From JAOAPY01 sp038237475 (GTDB lineage Bacteria > Acidobacteriota > Blastocatellia > Pyrinomonadales > Pyrinomonadaceae): a stretch of DNA of 64,000 bases. The translations under genes and the position numbers were made by a program. The notes beneath the pieces are model-generated. The model searched no databases and had not been told where the DNA came from. It worked only from the letters and a program-made list of their open reading frames with translations. Positions within the stretch are counted from its first letter, which is position 1. Each line of letters starts with the position of its first letter. Positions 17,835 through 27,121 of this stretch are shown here, piece by piece. The DNA lies in contig JBBRYS010000006.1 in NCBI GenBank assembly GCA_038237475.1, positions 1-64,000 of the forward strand, in the 5' to 3' direction.

Positions 17835-20015
17835 TTAGTACTGGCTCAACTCGGTGATGGCTTTGAGCACATCTGCGACTTGCGGGAGAATCGCGTCTTC
17901 CAGGATCGGCGCATAAGCCACGAATGTATCGAGGGCCGCGACGCGCCGCACCGGAGCATCGAGAAATTCGAACAACTCATCTGCAATCCGCGCTGCGATC
18001 TCGGCGCCATAGCCAAACGAAAGAGAATCCTCATGCGCTACGATTACGCGACTGGTTTTCTTTACGCTGCGCTGCACGGCTTCCCAGTCGTAAGGCTGCA
18101 GCGAACGCAAGTCAATCACTTCAACGCTGATGCCCTGCTGCTCAGCCTGCTTGGCCGCTACCAGCGAGCGCTGCACCAGAGCGCCGTAAGTGATGATCGA
18201 AAGATCGGAACCTTCTCGCGCAGTCCTCGCCTTACCGAACGGGATCATAAAACCGTCTCCCGGATAGGCGGATTTGTTGTAGGCCTGGCGGTACAGATGC
18301 TTGTGCTCGAGGAAGAGCACCGGATCGTCACAGCGAATTGAGGTTCGCAAGAGACCGTTCGCGTCCAGGGCGTTCGAAGGGTACACGACACGCAAACCGG
18401 GAATTTGTGTGAACGTCGAAACTCCTGATTGCGAGTGATAGACGGCGCCGCCTTTCAGGTAACCACCCACCGGCACACGCATAACTATCGGTGCTTTCCA
18501 TTCGTTCCCGGAACGCCAGCGCATGACGGCCAGTTCGTTGCGAATCTGGTGCATAGCCGGCCAAATGTAATCAAAGAATTGAATCTCGACTACCGGCTTC
18601 AGCCCGCGCGTCGCCATCCCGATGGCTCGGCCTACTATATTTGCTTCGGCCAGTGGCGAATTAAAAACGCGCGCGCTGCCAAAGTTTCTTTGCAGATTGG
18701 CGGTGACTTTGAAGACGCCACCTTTTCCTTTGACTCGCTCGAGATACTCTTCGCGCGAACAGTCAGCTACGTCTTCTCCAAAGACGACAAGGCGCGGATC
18801 GCGCGCCATCTCTTCATGGAGACAGCGGTTGATCAGGTCCACTACCGTGCCCGGGTTTCCGGAAAGCTGGGCTTTCTCTTCCGTGTCGAAATCGCTCGAG
18901 GTCGGATCGATATCCGGGGAATAGACGAATCGCATAACCGTGTCAGCTGCTGGTTGCGGGCTGGCCAGCGCCAGATCGGCGGCTGCGGCAACCTCGCGAT
19001 CGATCTCATCTTTAATTCCCTGTAGTTCATCCTGTGAAATAAAGCCTTCGTGGACCAGCAGCGCGCCAAACGACTTCACCGGATCGCGCTCGGCATCGGT
19101 AACTCGCTCCTCGTCCGGGCGATAGAGTCGTTCATCGTCGGAAAGTGAATGCGAATAGGGGCGAATCACTTTCGCATGGACCAGAGCGGGACCCTTGCGC
19201 GTGCGGCAGTGGTGTACAGCATTGCGCATGGCGTCGATGGAGGCCAGTACATCAGTGCCATCGCAACGCTCGATTCTCAGATCCGGAAAGTTCTCCACTA
19301 AGCGTGAAACATCGCCACCCGCCGTTTGCACCTCGACGGGGACACTGATCGCGTAGCCGTTGTCTTCGACCAGAAATACTACCGGGAGTTTCAAATTGCT
19401 CGCTGTATTCAAGGCCTCCCAAAACTCTCCCTCGCTGCTGGTGCCATCGCCGAGCGAAACATACACGACTTCATCATCGTGAAAGTTCAGCACGCGTCCC
19501 TTTAACTCTTCAATCAATTGGAAGCGATAGCCGGCCTCCGCACAACCTACTGCCTGGAGGATCTGCGTGCCGGTCGGTGACGACTGCGAAACGATATTGA
19601 GCTTTTTATGACCCCAGTGCGAAGGCATTTGACGCCCGTGCGAGTTGGGATCCTTTTCCGCGCCTACCGCTGACAACAGCATTTCCAGCGACGTCATCCC
19701 GAGTTGCAGGCAGAGAGCGCGATCCCGGTAGTAAGGATAAAACCAGTCGTAGCCGGGTCGCAGCATCATGCCGGCGGCAGCCAGGATGGCCTCATGCCCG
19801 GCCCCGCTGATTTGAAAGAAAATTTTGTTCTGCGCCTTTAACTGAATCTCTTTGTCGTCCAGAGCGCGTGACTGATACATCGTCTGATACAGGTGCAGCA
19901 GTTGATCCCGGGTCAGGCCGTGAAAAGCCTCCAGCTCCGCGACGGCCACACCGGGTGCGGTATCCAAAGGTTCAGGACGCTTGACGAGCTTCAAAATTTT
20001 CTTATCAGTCTTCAT
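17835..20015 (-). CDS. Fused 2-oxoacid dehydrogenase E1 (alpha-beta)
   Basis: This 726-residue protein joins an E1 alpha part (residues 1-370) and an E1 beta part (residues about 390-726). The alpha part has the thiamine-diphosphate motif GDGTSSEGEF ending in VEDNGYAISVP. The beta part has RVFNSPLAEANIVGRAIG and the C-terminal transketolase-like segment (GKARTAREGSDLSIITYGA). It decarboxylates a branched-chain or related 2-oxoacid in the complex with E2 and E3. Fusions of this kind are known in Bacteroidetes and Acidobacteria. Acyl-CoA dehydrogenase follows upstream, which fits branched-chain amino acid catabolism. Confidence 0.9.
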   Translation of the reverse strand: MKTDKKILKLVKRPEPLDTAPGVAVAELEAFHGLTRDQLLHLYQTMYQSRALDDKEIQLKAQNKIFFQISGAGHEAILAAAGMMLRPGYDWFYPYYRDRALCLQLGMTSLEMLLSAVGAEKDPNSHGRQMPSHWGHKKLNIVSQSSPTGTQILQAVGCAEAGYRFQLIEELKGRVLNFHDDEVVYVSLGDGTSSEGEFWEALNTASNLKLPVVFLVEDNGYAISVPVEVQTAGGDVSRLVENFPDLRIERCDGTDVLASIDAMRNAVHHCRTRKGPALVHAKVIRPYSHSLSDDERLYRPDEERVTDAERDPVKSFGALLVHEGFISQDELQGIKDEIDREVAAAADLALASPQPAADTVMRFVYSPDIDPTSSDFDTEEKAQLSGNPGTVVDLINRCLHEEMARDPRLVVFGEDVADCSREEYLERVKGKGGVFKVTANLQRNFGSARVFNSPLAEANIVGRAIGMATRGLKPVVEIQFFDYIWPAMHQIRNELAVMRWRSGNEWKAPIVMRVPVGGYLKGGAVYHSQSGVSTFTQIPGLRVVYPSNALDANGLLRTSIRCDDPVLFLEHKHLYRQAYNKSAYPGDGFMIPFGKARTAREGSDLSIITYGALVQRSLVAAKQAEQQGISVEVIDLRSLQPYDWEAVQRSVKKTSRVIVAHEDSLSFGYGAEIAARIADELFEFLDAPVRRVAALDTFVAYAPILEDAILPQVADVLKAITELSQY

Positions 20016-20026
20016 TTCTAGTGATG

Positions 20027-20044
20027 CACAGCCTTCCGGCTGTG
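20027..20044. repeat. Short REP-like hairpin
   Basis: CACAGCC TTCC GGCTGTG forms a 7-bp stem with a 4-nt loop just upstream of the E1 start (minus strand). It matches the style of other intergenic hairpins in this window. Alternatively it affects the leader of the E1 mRNA. Confidence 0.55.
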
Positions 20045-20096
20045 AATATTCCTCTACTAATGTTGATCCTGTCGCCTGTGCCCCGACGGTACAAAG

Positions 20097-20411
20097 CTAC
20101 TCAAGATTGGCCAACTCGCTGCGAAATTCTTCCGCCATGCTGGGATGTCCATGACTCTCCGCAGCCTTGATGCCACGCTCATAAACACCACGCGCTTCTG
20201 CGTGCTGGCCGGCTTTTTCATGGGCGCGGGCCAGCATGCCGTAGGCATTGCCTTCGTCGTCTGAGGCCGCCAGATAGCGATTTAGCGTCTCAATCATCTC
20301 GGCAACGGCGCCGGTCTTTTCATACTCTTTGGCCAGGCCGAACAGCACGGGGCTGTTAGTCGGATCGCTTTCGAGCATCTGCTTAAAAATATCAATGCGT
20401 GGTGTGGTCAT
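20097..20411 (-). CDS. Small TPR-like protein
   Basis: From the ATG at 20411 the protein has 104 residues and reads as two TPR-like helical pairs (NSPVLFGLAKEYEKTGAVAEM, GNAYGMLARAHEKAGQHAEA). An in-frame GTG at 20492 overlaps the stop of the acyl-CoA dehydrogenase gene, but the extra 27 residues look non-coding. It probably mediates protein contacts. It lies between the acyl-CoA dehydrogenase and E1 genes on the same strand, so it may be co-transcribed with them. Confidence 0.65.
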   Translation of the reverse strand: MTTPRIDIFKQMLESDPTNSPVLFGLAKEYEKTGAVAEMIETLNRYLAASDDEGNAYGMLARAHEKAGQHAEARGVYERGIKAAESHGHPSMAEEFRSELANLE

Positions 20412-20488
20412 AAATTTCAAACCCGGCTGAGAAAGTTCTCCAGCACAAAAATTTTTCGCATCCGAAACAGTCACTTGCTTTAAATCTA

Positions 20489-21670
20489 TCACTTTCCAAT
20501 CATCAGTTTGGCAATCGTCTGCAACTGCATGTTCGAAGTGCCTTCATAAATCGCGCCAATCTTCGAATCGCGCCAGAATTTTTCCACCGGATAGTCCTTG
20601 ACATAGCCATAGCCGCCGAACAATTCAATCGCTTTGGAACTGATTCGTTCGGCCGCGCGCGAAGCGAACAGCTTTGCCATCGCAGCTTCTTTGACAAAGT
20701 TCAAACGCGCGTCTTTCATCCGCGCTGCGTTATAGACCAGCAAGCGCGCGGCCTCAAGCTCAGTCGCCATGTCGGCGAGTTGAAATTGTACGCCCTGAAA
20801 TTGATTGATCGATTTACCAAACTGCTCCCGTTCAGTCGTGTAAGCGAGCGCAGCATCCAGAGCCCCGCCTGCGATTCCGATCATTTGCGCCCCGATGCCT
20901 ATTCGACCTTCATTGAGGGTTTCAATCGAAACTTTGTAGCCCTTGCCTATCTCACCGATCACGTCAGTTTTCGCAATGCGGCAGTCTTCCAAAATCAACT
21001 CCACCGTAGATGAGGCGCGAATGCCCAGCTTGTTCTCTTTCTTTCCGACTGAAAAACCAGCGGTGCTCTTTTCAACTACGAAAGCGGTAATGCCACGATA
21101 GCCCGCCTCCGGATTAACATTCGCGAAGACGATGAAGATGTCGGCCTCGTTGCCGTTAGTGATCCAGAGCTTGCGGCCATTAATAATATAATGATCGCCG
21201 TCCTCCACTGCGCGCGTCTGCAAAGCAAAGGCGTCGGAACCCGAACCAGCTTCACTCAAAGCGTAGGCGCCAACTTTCTGAGAAGCGAGTTGCGGCAGAT
21301 ATTTTTGTTTCTGCTCTTCACTACCCCAGCGCACGAGTGCGTTGTTCACCAGAGTGTTCTGGACATCCACCAGCACACCTACAGAAGCATCCACTCGAGA
21401 AAGCTCTTCCACAGCCAGGATGGCGGTGAAGAACGTGGCGCCGGCGCCGCCGTACTCTTCAGGAGTTTCGATCCCCATCAACCCCAGATCGAAGCATTGC
21501 TTGATCAGGGTCGGATCGAGCTTGGCATGCTCCTCCATTTCCTCAACCCGCGGGCGCAACTCGCCGTCCGCAAACTCGCGCACGCTGGCCCGAAACATTT
21601 GTTCGTCTTCGGAAAGAGTGGTCAGCGGGCGACCGGTTCGTTGTTCGACGGCACTTTGGCTTTGGCTCAT
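20489..21670 (-). CDS. Acyl-CoA dehydrogenase
   Basis: This protein of about 393 residues has the acyl-CoA dehydrogenase layout: YALSEAGSGSDAFALQTRA and WITNGNEADIFIVFANV (FAD-binding middle domain), and FGKSINQFQGVQFQLADMA plus ELFGGYGYVKDYPVEKFWRD in the C-terminal helical domain. The Glu of the late YEGTSNMQ motif is the probable catalytic base. It oxidises an acyl-CoA to the enoyl-CoA, passing electrons to ETF. The start at 21670 has GGAG 8 bp upstream; a further ATG at 21691 lacks one. It lies upstream of the TPR and E1 genes. Confidence 0.9.
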   Translation of the reverse strand: MSQSQSAVEQRTGRPLTTLSEDEQMFRASVREFADGELRPRVEEMEEHAKLDPTLIKQCFDLGLMGIETPEEYGGAGATFFTAILAVEELSRVDASVGVLVDVQNTLVNNALVRWGSEEQKQKYLPQLASQKVGAYALSEAGSGSDAFALQTRAVEDGDHYIINGRKLWITNGNEADIFIVFANVNPEAGYRGITAFVVEKSTAGFSVGKKENKLGIRASSTVELILEDCRIAKTDVIGEIGKGYKVSIETLNEGRIGIGAQMIGIAGGALDAALAYTTEREQFGKSINQFQGVQFQLADMATELEAARLLVYNAARMKDARLNFVKEAAMAKLFASRAAERISSKAIELFGGYGYVKDYPVEKFWRDSKIGAIYEGTSNMQLQTIAKLMIGK

Positions 21671-21892
21671 CCTGGACACTCCGGCACTCATTACGGGATT
21701 TAAACAGCTTGCATATTAATCAACCGAAAAGTAAAAAGGCAAAAGGCTGATAGCTGAGAGATCAGTGAAGGACAGGTGCAAACATCCGCTTCCTTCGTCG
21801 ATTGAGTCTTATCAGTGGTCGTTTTTAATGAGATAGGTTATGTTGTTCGGCGCCTTGCGGTGAATTCCTGAGCGTTCAAGAGAATAGTTTTG

Positions 21893-22990
21893 ATGGCACA
21901 AAAGACCGTGAAACGAAAGATAACCAAAAAGCACACCGCCATCGGAGTGATCTTCACGGTGTTCGGATTAATGCTTTTTGCTTACTTTGTGGAAAAGGCC
22001 GGACCCGCCGAGATTTTGAGCGGCATTCGTCGCTTGGGGTTCGGATTTCTGCTGGTCTTTGCACTCGGTGGACTGCGTCAAGTGGTCCACGCAGTCTGCT
22101 GGTCCCTCAGTTGCGAGCCTCCTTACCGGCTGCGGGTAATGGATGCGTTCAGAGCTCGTTTGATGGGCGAATCGCTGAACATGCTTCCGCTCGGAGCAGT
22201 TTTGAGTGAGCCTTCCAAAGCTCTTTTTGTCCGCGACAATATTCCTCTGACGGCCAGGATTTCAGCCCTCGCCATTGAAAATGTTTTTTACGCTTTATCA
22301 GTGGCGCTCTTTATCTCGGCCGGCGCTGTTGCCTTGCTGCTTAGTTTCTCGCTGCCAAACTCACTGCGTTATGTCAGCATTGGGGCGCTGGGAGCGGTCG
22401 TGGTCATCGTACCCGTGGGTGCCCTGGTGATTCGCAAGCAAATACGGTTCATCAGCGGAGCGCTGTCTCTGGCCGGCAAGCGCGGTATAGCGACTAAGAA
22501 GATCACAGACATTCTGCCGCGTCTGCGTATTATCGAGGATCGGATCTACGGGTTCTATGAACGCAATCACGCACGCTTTTTTCTGATCCTCGCGATCGAA
22601 ATGTTCTTCCACATTTTTGGCGTTATCGAAGGCTACATCACCCTCTCATTCATCAGCGTCGTAGCCCCAACTATTCTGAAAGCATTCATCCTCGAATCCG
22701 TCAACCGGCTCATCAATGTAGTGTTCAAAATCGTGCCCCTGCGGGCCGGCGTTGATGAAGGCGGAACCGCGACGCTGGCCAGGATCCTCGGGTTCACAGC
22801 TACTACCGGAGTCACTCTCGCGATTATTCGTAAGGGCCGGGACATTGCCTGGGCGGCAGTCGGCTTTGCCTTGATGATTCAGCGCGGGATTTCAATCAGG
22901 GCGGCAACCAAAGAAAGTGAAGATCTAGCCGACGAGTTGGGGACGTCGGAAGATATCCTGATGACGGCTTCAGCGGGCGACTCGCTGTAG
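21893..22990 (+). CDS. Lysylphosphatidylglycerol synthase-like membrane protein
   Basis: This 365-residue integral membrane protein has about eight hydrophobic segments and a motif-rich segment LPLRAGVDEGG near residue 285. It belongs to the UPF0104/LPG synthase N-terminal membrane family (flippase or lipid transporter-like); no aminoacyl-transferase domain is present. The ATG at 21893 follows a TTG at 21890. The role is uncertain but is likely in lipid or polysaccharide handling at the inner membrane. It is convergent with the ABC permease gene across a hairpin-rich gap. Confidence 0.8.
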   Translation: MAQKTVKRKITKKHTAIGVIFTVFGLMLFAYFVEKAGPAEILSGIRRLGFGFLLVFALGGLRQVVHAVCWSLSCEPPYRLRVMDAFRARLMGESLNMLPLGAVLSEPSKALFVRDNIPLTARISALAIENVFYALSVALFISAGAVALLLSFSLPNSLRYVSIGALGAVVVIVPVGALVIRKQIRFISGALSLAGKRGIATKKITDILPRLRIIEDRIYGFYERNHARFFLILAIEMFFHIFGVIEGYITLSFISVVAPTILKAFILESVNRLINVVFKIVPLRAGVDEGGTATLARILGFTATTGVTLAIIRKGRDIAWAAVGFALMIQRGISIRAATKESEDLADELGTSEDILMTASAGDSL

Positions 22991-23091
22991 GCGGCGTTGA
23001 CAAAGTGTTAGCGGTCCCCAATGCGGACTAATGATATTAGCCCGGCAGTTTACTGCTGGGAACAGGACCCCGACGACTTGTCTTCCGCAAA

Positions 23092-23221
23092 GCGGACGGC
23101 TGAGTGTAATCGTCCGCTATCTAACCTTCAGCCGTCCGCCTTCACGGACTTGGTCTCAATTCCGAACCGATCCCAGCGATAAATCGTTGGCTATTTTCAA
23201 GCGTCCGCTAAATGCGGACGC
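23092..23221. repeat. REP-like hairpins between convergent genes
   Basis: GCGGACGGCTGA (23092-23103) is inverted at 23128-23139 (TCAGCCGTCCGC), a perfect 12-bp pair. GCGTCCGC TAAAT GCGGACGC (23201-23221) is a perfect 8-bp stem. They fill the gap between two convergent genes and may act as terminator-like or REP-type elements. Confidence 0.75.
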
Positions 23222-23258
23222 AATGGGATTAGCTTTTCGAGTGAATCACTATAGGGGC

Positions 23259-24356
23259 TCAGTCGTAAGACAGGGCATTGACAGGATCAAGATTCGACGC
23301 CCTGATGGCTGGATAAAGCGCTCCCACTGCACCACCAAACATTCCAATCGCGACCGCAGTCAGGGCCCAGCGCCAGGTGAATTCAAAGAAGAGGCCGTAG
23401 GCTCGATGGATCGCATAGCCGGCAATCAATGACAGGACAAATCCTATCACCAGCCCAAAAACGCTGATCAAGAGCGCTTCTTTTTCAATCACACCCACAA
23501 CATAACCGCGCGAAGCACCCAACGCTTTCAATATTCCTATCTCGCGAGTTCGCTCAGTGATCGTGGTGTACATAGCCAGCAAAACCACCAGGGTACTGAC
23601 AATCGCTGCCAACACCACCAGCGTACGCAGAAATACACCAAGCGCGGGAATATTGCTTTCGATGCTTTTGAAAACATCGCGCGCGAACTGCACCTTGTTG
23701 CCGGGGAGTGCTGCATCGATGCGGCTGGCGACGGCGGCTTCCTGCTGAGCATCCCGCACCTTGATCATGATGTAGGTACACTTGTCGGGCGCTTCCAAAG
23801 CGTCCTGCATGGCGGCCAAACTCATCTTAGTGCGCGCCCCCGATTCCGGTGCGTAGATGCCGGTGACTTTATACTGGCGCTTGCCGAATAGTTTGATCAC
23901 GCTGCCGACTTTGTAATCGTTGTTGTGAGCTTTGACCTCGTCGATGACGACTTCGTCAACTCCCTGCGGAGCGCGCCCCTCCACCAAACTCAAAGCATTC
24001 ATGTGCGCGAACGGTTCCCAGTCAACTCCGTCAACCCGTTCCAACCCAAAGCCTTTATCATCCTGGTAGATGTGGGCCGCGACCGGAACAGCATCAGCCA
24101 CGCCATCAATCGCCTTCAGCAGATCCACATACCTGGTGCTGAGATTGGTTGAGGAAGAGGACCATTGCATCGAACCGGGACGCGTGAAAATAATTTCCGC
24201 ACGCAGGTTGGAATTGCGGCGCTGCAAGTCGTTCGACATCCCTGTCGCCAGCCCGGTAAACAGCATCACGAGGCAGACACCGAGGGCGATACCGGCTACG
24301 CTGACAATCGTGCGCACCGGGCGCTGACGAATATTGGCGGCAATCATGTTATCCAT
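23259..24356 (-). CDS. FtsX/MacB-like ABC transporter permease
   Basis: From the ATG at 24356 the protein has 365 residues. It has an N-terminal membrane helix (VRTIVSVAGIALGVCLVMLF), a large periplasmic domain, and three more helices at the C-terminus (TLVVLAAIVSTLVVLLAMY, ALLISVFGLVIGFVLSLIA and AVAIGMFGGAVGALYPA). This is the MacB/FtsX family topology. The partner ATP-binding protein is not in the immediate neighbourhood. A GTG at 24425 would extend the N-terminus. The family exports peptides, lipoproteins or antibiotics, or signals across the membrane; the substrate is unknown. Confidence 0.85.
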   Translation of the reverse strand: MDNMIAANIRQRPVRTIVSVAGIALGVCLVMLFTGLATGMSNDLQRRNSNLRAEIIFTRPGSMQWSSSSTNLSTRYVDLLKAIDGVADAVPVAAHIYQDDKGFGLERVDGVDWEPFAHMNALSLVEGRAPQGVDEVVIDEVKAHNNDYKVGSVIKLFGKRQYKVTGIYAPESGARTKMSLAAMQDALEAPDKCTYIMIKVRDAQQEAAVASRIDAALPGNKVQFARDVFKSIESNIPALGVFLRTLVVLAAIVSTLVVLLAMYTTITERTREIGILKALGASRGYVVGVIEKEALLISVFGLVIGFVLSLIAGYAIHRAYGLFFEFTWRWALTAVAIGMFGGAVGALYPAIRASNLDPVNALSYD

Positions 24357-24501
24357 CGCGCATACGATAAGACATTTTGCGCGGCTTAACAAAGCTGACG
24401 AAACCGACGCCGGGATCTTTGACACAGCCTTTTGATCAGCAGGTTTCCGACCCGCTGCCTCCCGTCTTGTGGAAGGCTCCTGCAGCGCTTAATCTCTGCG
24501 T

Positions 24502-26151
24502 ATGAGATCAAAAAGAAGCTCCGGGTTTTTGTTAGCGCTTTTGTTACTGCTGGCGTCGGTCTTAAGTGCCACCGCGCAGGAGGGGGAAACTGCGCGCGTA
24601 CACATCACGATCATGGCCACTACCGATCTGCACGGCAACATATCACCCAAGGATTACTACACGGATAAACCTGACGGACGGGGCCTGGCCAAAGCAGCCA
24701 CTCTCATCAAACAGGCGCGTCAGGAAAATCCCAATTTTCTGTTGTTGGATTCAGGGGACACGATCCAGGGAACTCCGCTTGAGTACTATCACAACCGGAA
24801 AAATAACGAACCGCCTGATCCGATGATGCTGGCCATGAGCGCCCTGCACTACGACGCGATGGCGGTAGGAAATCACGAATACAATTTTGGCTTGCCGGTC
24901 CTCGAGAAGGCACGTCGCGAAGCTGGCTTCCCTTGGCTTTCCGCGAACACATACGAGAAAGGCAGCAACCGGACTCATTTTCAACCGTACCTCGTTAAAG
25001 AAATCGCCGGCGTGCGCATCGGTGTGCTGGGCTTGACCACTCCAGGCATTCCCAATTGGGACAACCCGCAAAATTACGAGGGCCTCGAGTTTCGGAATCC
25101 CGTCAGCGAAGCCAGGAAGTGGGTGCGACTCATGCATCAAAAAGAAAGAGTTGATGTGGTCGTCATCGCGATGCACATGGGCATCGAGGAAGATCTGAAT
25201 ACCGGCGTGCTGAATCCAGGACAGGTGCCCAATGAAAATGCGGCGCTGGCCATCGCTCGGCAAGTGCCGGGTATCGACATCATTCTGATGGGCCATACTC
25301 ATCGCGATGTGCCTTCACTGATGGTGAACGGAGTCCTGCTGGTACAGGCCGATGCGTGGGGCAGGCGTGTCGCGCGAGTGGATCTTTATCTTGACAGGAA
25401 TCGGCGTGTGCGCCGGTGGGTAGTAGCTGAGTCGGGCAGAACTTTGGCCACCGACATGCGAGTCGAGCCGGATGCGGAAATTAGTAAGTTAGCTGAGCCT
25501 TACGATCGCGAGACTGAAAACTGGCTTGGCCGTGTGATTGGCGAATCGGCCGCAGAGTTGACTGCAACCGAAGCTCGCTTTCGCGACACCGCCATTCTGG
25601 ATTTAATTCAACGGGTGCAACTGGAGGCGGGCAAAGCCGACGTATCTATGGTCGCGAGCTTCAATCCCCAGGCAAGGATTCCCAAGGGACCCGTGACCGT
25701 TCGCGAAATCGCCGGTCTCTACACTTACGAGAATACGCTGGTGGTGCTGGAAGTTACCGGCAAACAATTGAAGGACGCGCTCGAGCATTCAGCCAAATAC
25801 TTTCGCGCCTCCGAACCGGGCAAGGGTCCCGCCGATCTGGTCGATGAAAAAATCCCCGCTTACAATTTTGATATTGCAGAGGGCGTCACCTACGAACTGA
25901 ATATCGCGAAGCCGTTGGGCCAACGCATCGAACAACTGAGCTTCAAGGGACATCCGGTCACGCCCGATCAGAAATTCCGTCTGGCGACCAATAACTATCG
26001 GGTCAACGGAGGCGGCGGGTACTCGATGTATAAGGACGCTACGGTAGTTTATCGGTCCAGCGAATTAATTCGCGATTTGATCATCGAATGGGTTGAACGC
26101 CACAAGACTATTCCCATCGAGCCCACAAACAACTGGCGACTTGTTCAATAA
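24502..26151 (+). CDS. 5'-nucleotidase/2',3'-cyclic phosphodiesterase-like metallophosphatase
   Basis: This 549-residue protein has a signal peptide (about residues 1-26), then the metallophosphatase motifs TTDLHGN, DSGDTIQGTP, GNHEYNFG and MGHTHRDVP, which supply the two metal-binding sites. The C-terminal nucleotidase domain ends with LATNNYRVNGGGGYSMYKD. It is a UshA/CpdB-type periplasmic enzyme that hydrolyses nucleotides to nucleosides and phosphate. A strong terminator follows (26157-26201). Confidence 0.9.
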   Translation: MRSKRSSGFLLALLLLLASVLSATAQEGETARVHITIMATTDLHGNISPKDYYTDKPDGRGLAKAATLIKQARQENPNFLLLDSGDTIQGTPLEYYHNRKNNEPPDPMMLAMSALHYDAMAVGNHEYNFGLPVLEKARREAGFPWLSANTYEKGSNRTHFQPYLVKEIAGVRIGVLGLTTPGIPNWDNPQNYEGLEFRNPVSEARKWVRLMHQKERVDVVVIAMHMGIEEDLNTGVLNPGQVPNENAALAIARQVPGIDIILMGHTHRDVPSLMVNGVLLVQADAWGRRVARVDLYLDRNRRVRRWVVAESGRTLATDMRVEPDAEISKLAEPYDRETENWLGRVIGESAAELTATEARFRDTAILDLIQRVQLEAGKADVSMVASFNPQARIPKGPVTVREIAGLYTYENTLVVLEVTGKQLKDALEHSAKYFRASEPGKGPADLVDEKIPAYNFDIAEGVTYELNIAKPLGQRIEQLSFKGHPVTPDQKFRLATNNYRVNGGGGYSMYKDATVVYRSSELIRDLIIEWVERHKTIPIEPTNNWRLVQ

Positions 26152-26156
26152 AGATA

Positions 26157-26201
26157 AAACCGAGACGGCAACCTGGGGGCTTTGGGTTGCCGTCTCGGTT
26201 T
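26157..26201. terminator. Bidirectional terminator
   Basis: A 17-bp perfect stem: 26157-26173 pairs with 26185-26201 around an 11-nt loop, with AT tracts on both sides. It separates the nucleotidase gene (plus) from the convergent secreted-protein gene (minus). Confidence 0.85.
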
Positions 26202-26257
26202 ATTCGGACGCAAGCTTTGCGGGAGGGCTCGCATCCTGCGCGGAAGACGCTGCGTGA

Positions 26258-26714
26258 CTAATTCAGGACCAGCGCGATCTCGACCGTCTCGTAAATTCGC
26301 GAAGGCGGCTTGCTGGCAGCGATGCGTGAAAGTTCTTTCTGGATGGCGCGCTCCTGACGCGAAACCGACAATTGACGGCCATCTTTTTGGGTGGTCCACA
26401 CCTGCGCCAGAAAATAACGATCGCCGTAGCGGTGGAAAACCAGGCTGGCCTGGTTTGCTCTACCATCCGCCTGGCTCGTCAATCGCATGGCCGAATCGTT
26501 TGCTTGAACGGATTCAATCCGAATCGCTTCGCCGGACGAGATGGCGGATTTAACTTGATAGTTTCCGGCCGGTAATTCCTGGCTGCCGACGGTAAACGGA
26601 AAAGGAACATCCGCCCTCAGGGTTTGTCCGTTAGCCGAAGCTACAGCGGTTACCATCGCCAGCGCGAGGATCGCCGTTAACACTGTGAGGCCTTTTAGAA
26701 AACTGCTTGCGCAT
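26258..26714 (-). pseudogene. Secreted protein, frameshift in signal-peptide region
   Basis: The downstream frame reads from GTG at 26683 as MLTAILALAMVTAVASANGQ, a truncated signal peptide, followed by DVPFPFTVGSQELPAGNY, a sequence type I associate with secreted acidobacterial proteins. A much better start exists at 26714: an ATG with AAGGAG 5 bp upstream. It is in another frame. Removing one A of the AAAA run at 26693-26696 joins the two into MRKQFSKGLTVLTAILALAM, a normal signal peptide. The gene therefore appears to have a one-base frameshift (mutation, sequencing error or, less likely, slippage). The product is unknown; about 150 residues if intact. Confidence 0.7.
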
Positions 26715-27121
26715 CATATCTCCTTCTGCCTTGCGGCACCGGTCGACGTATCGACCAACAAATCTCTAAGCTGAAAATTCTGCTCAGCCTGTTCATCTCA
26801 ATTTCATGAACAGTTTTGTCTATAGCTAATCTCGTGCCAGCGGTTGAAATCGTCTCCTCACTCTTCATCAAAAGCTCATAAGTGATTCGTATCTCAGAGG
26901 ATAGTCTTGCGGAACCCGGAAGCGCGGTGGAACAGCTGAGAACATAATCGAAGCGCCATTACTATCCGATCAGATAGGCGGGTATCCATTCGGATACGGA
27001 CGTGCTAAGTAGATGGCTGCGGTTGGTCCGGCAATTTGTTGTCGCGGGAACAGGCGTAGTCGTAAAATTGGCCCGTAACAAAGTTGAGCTCAAGTCTCAG
27101 CAAAACCTGTCAGGAACCCGG

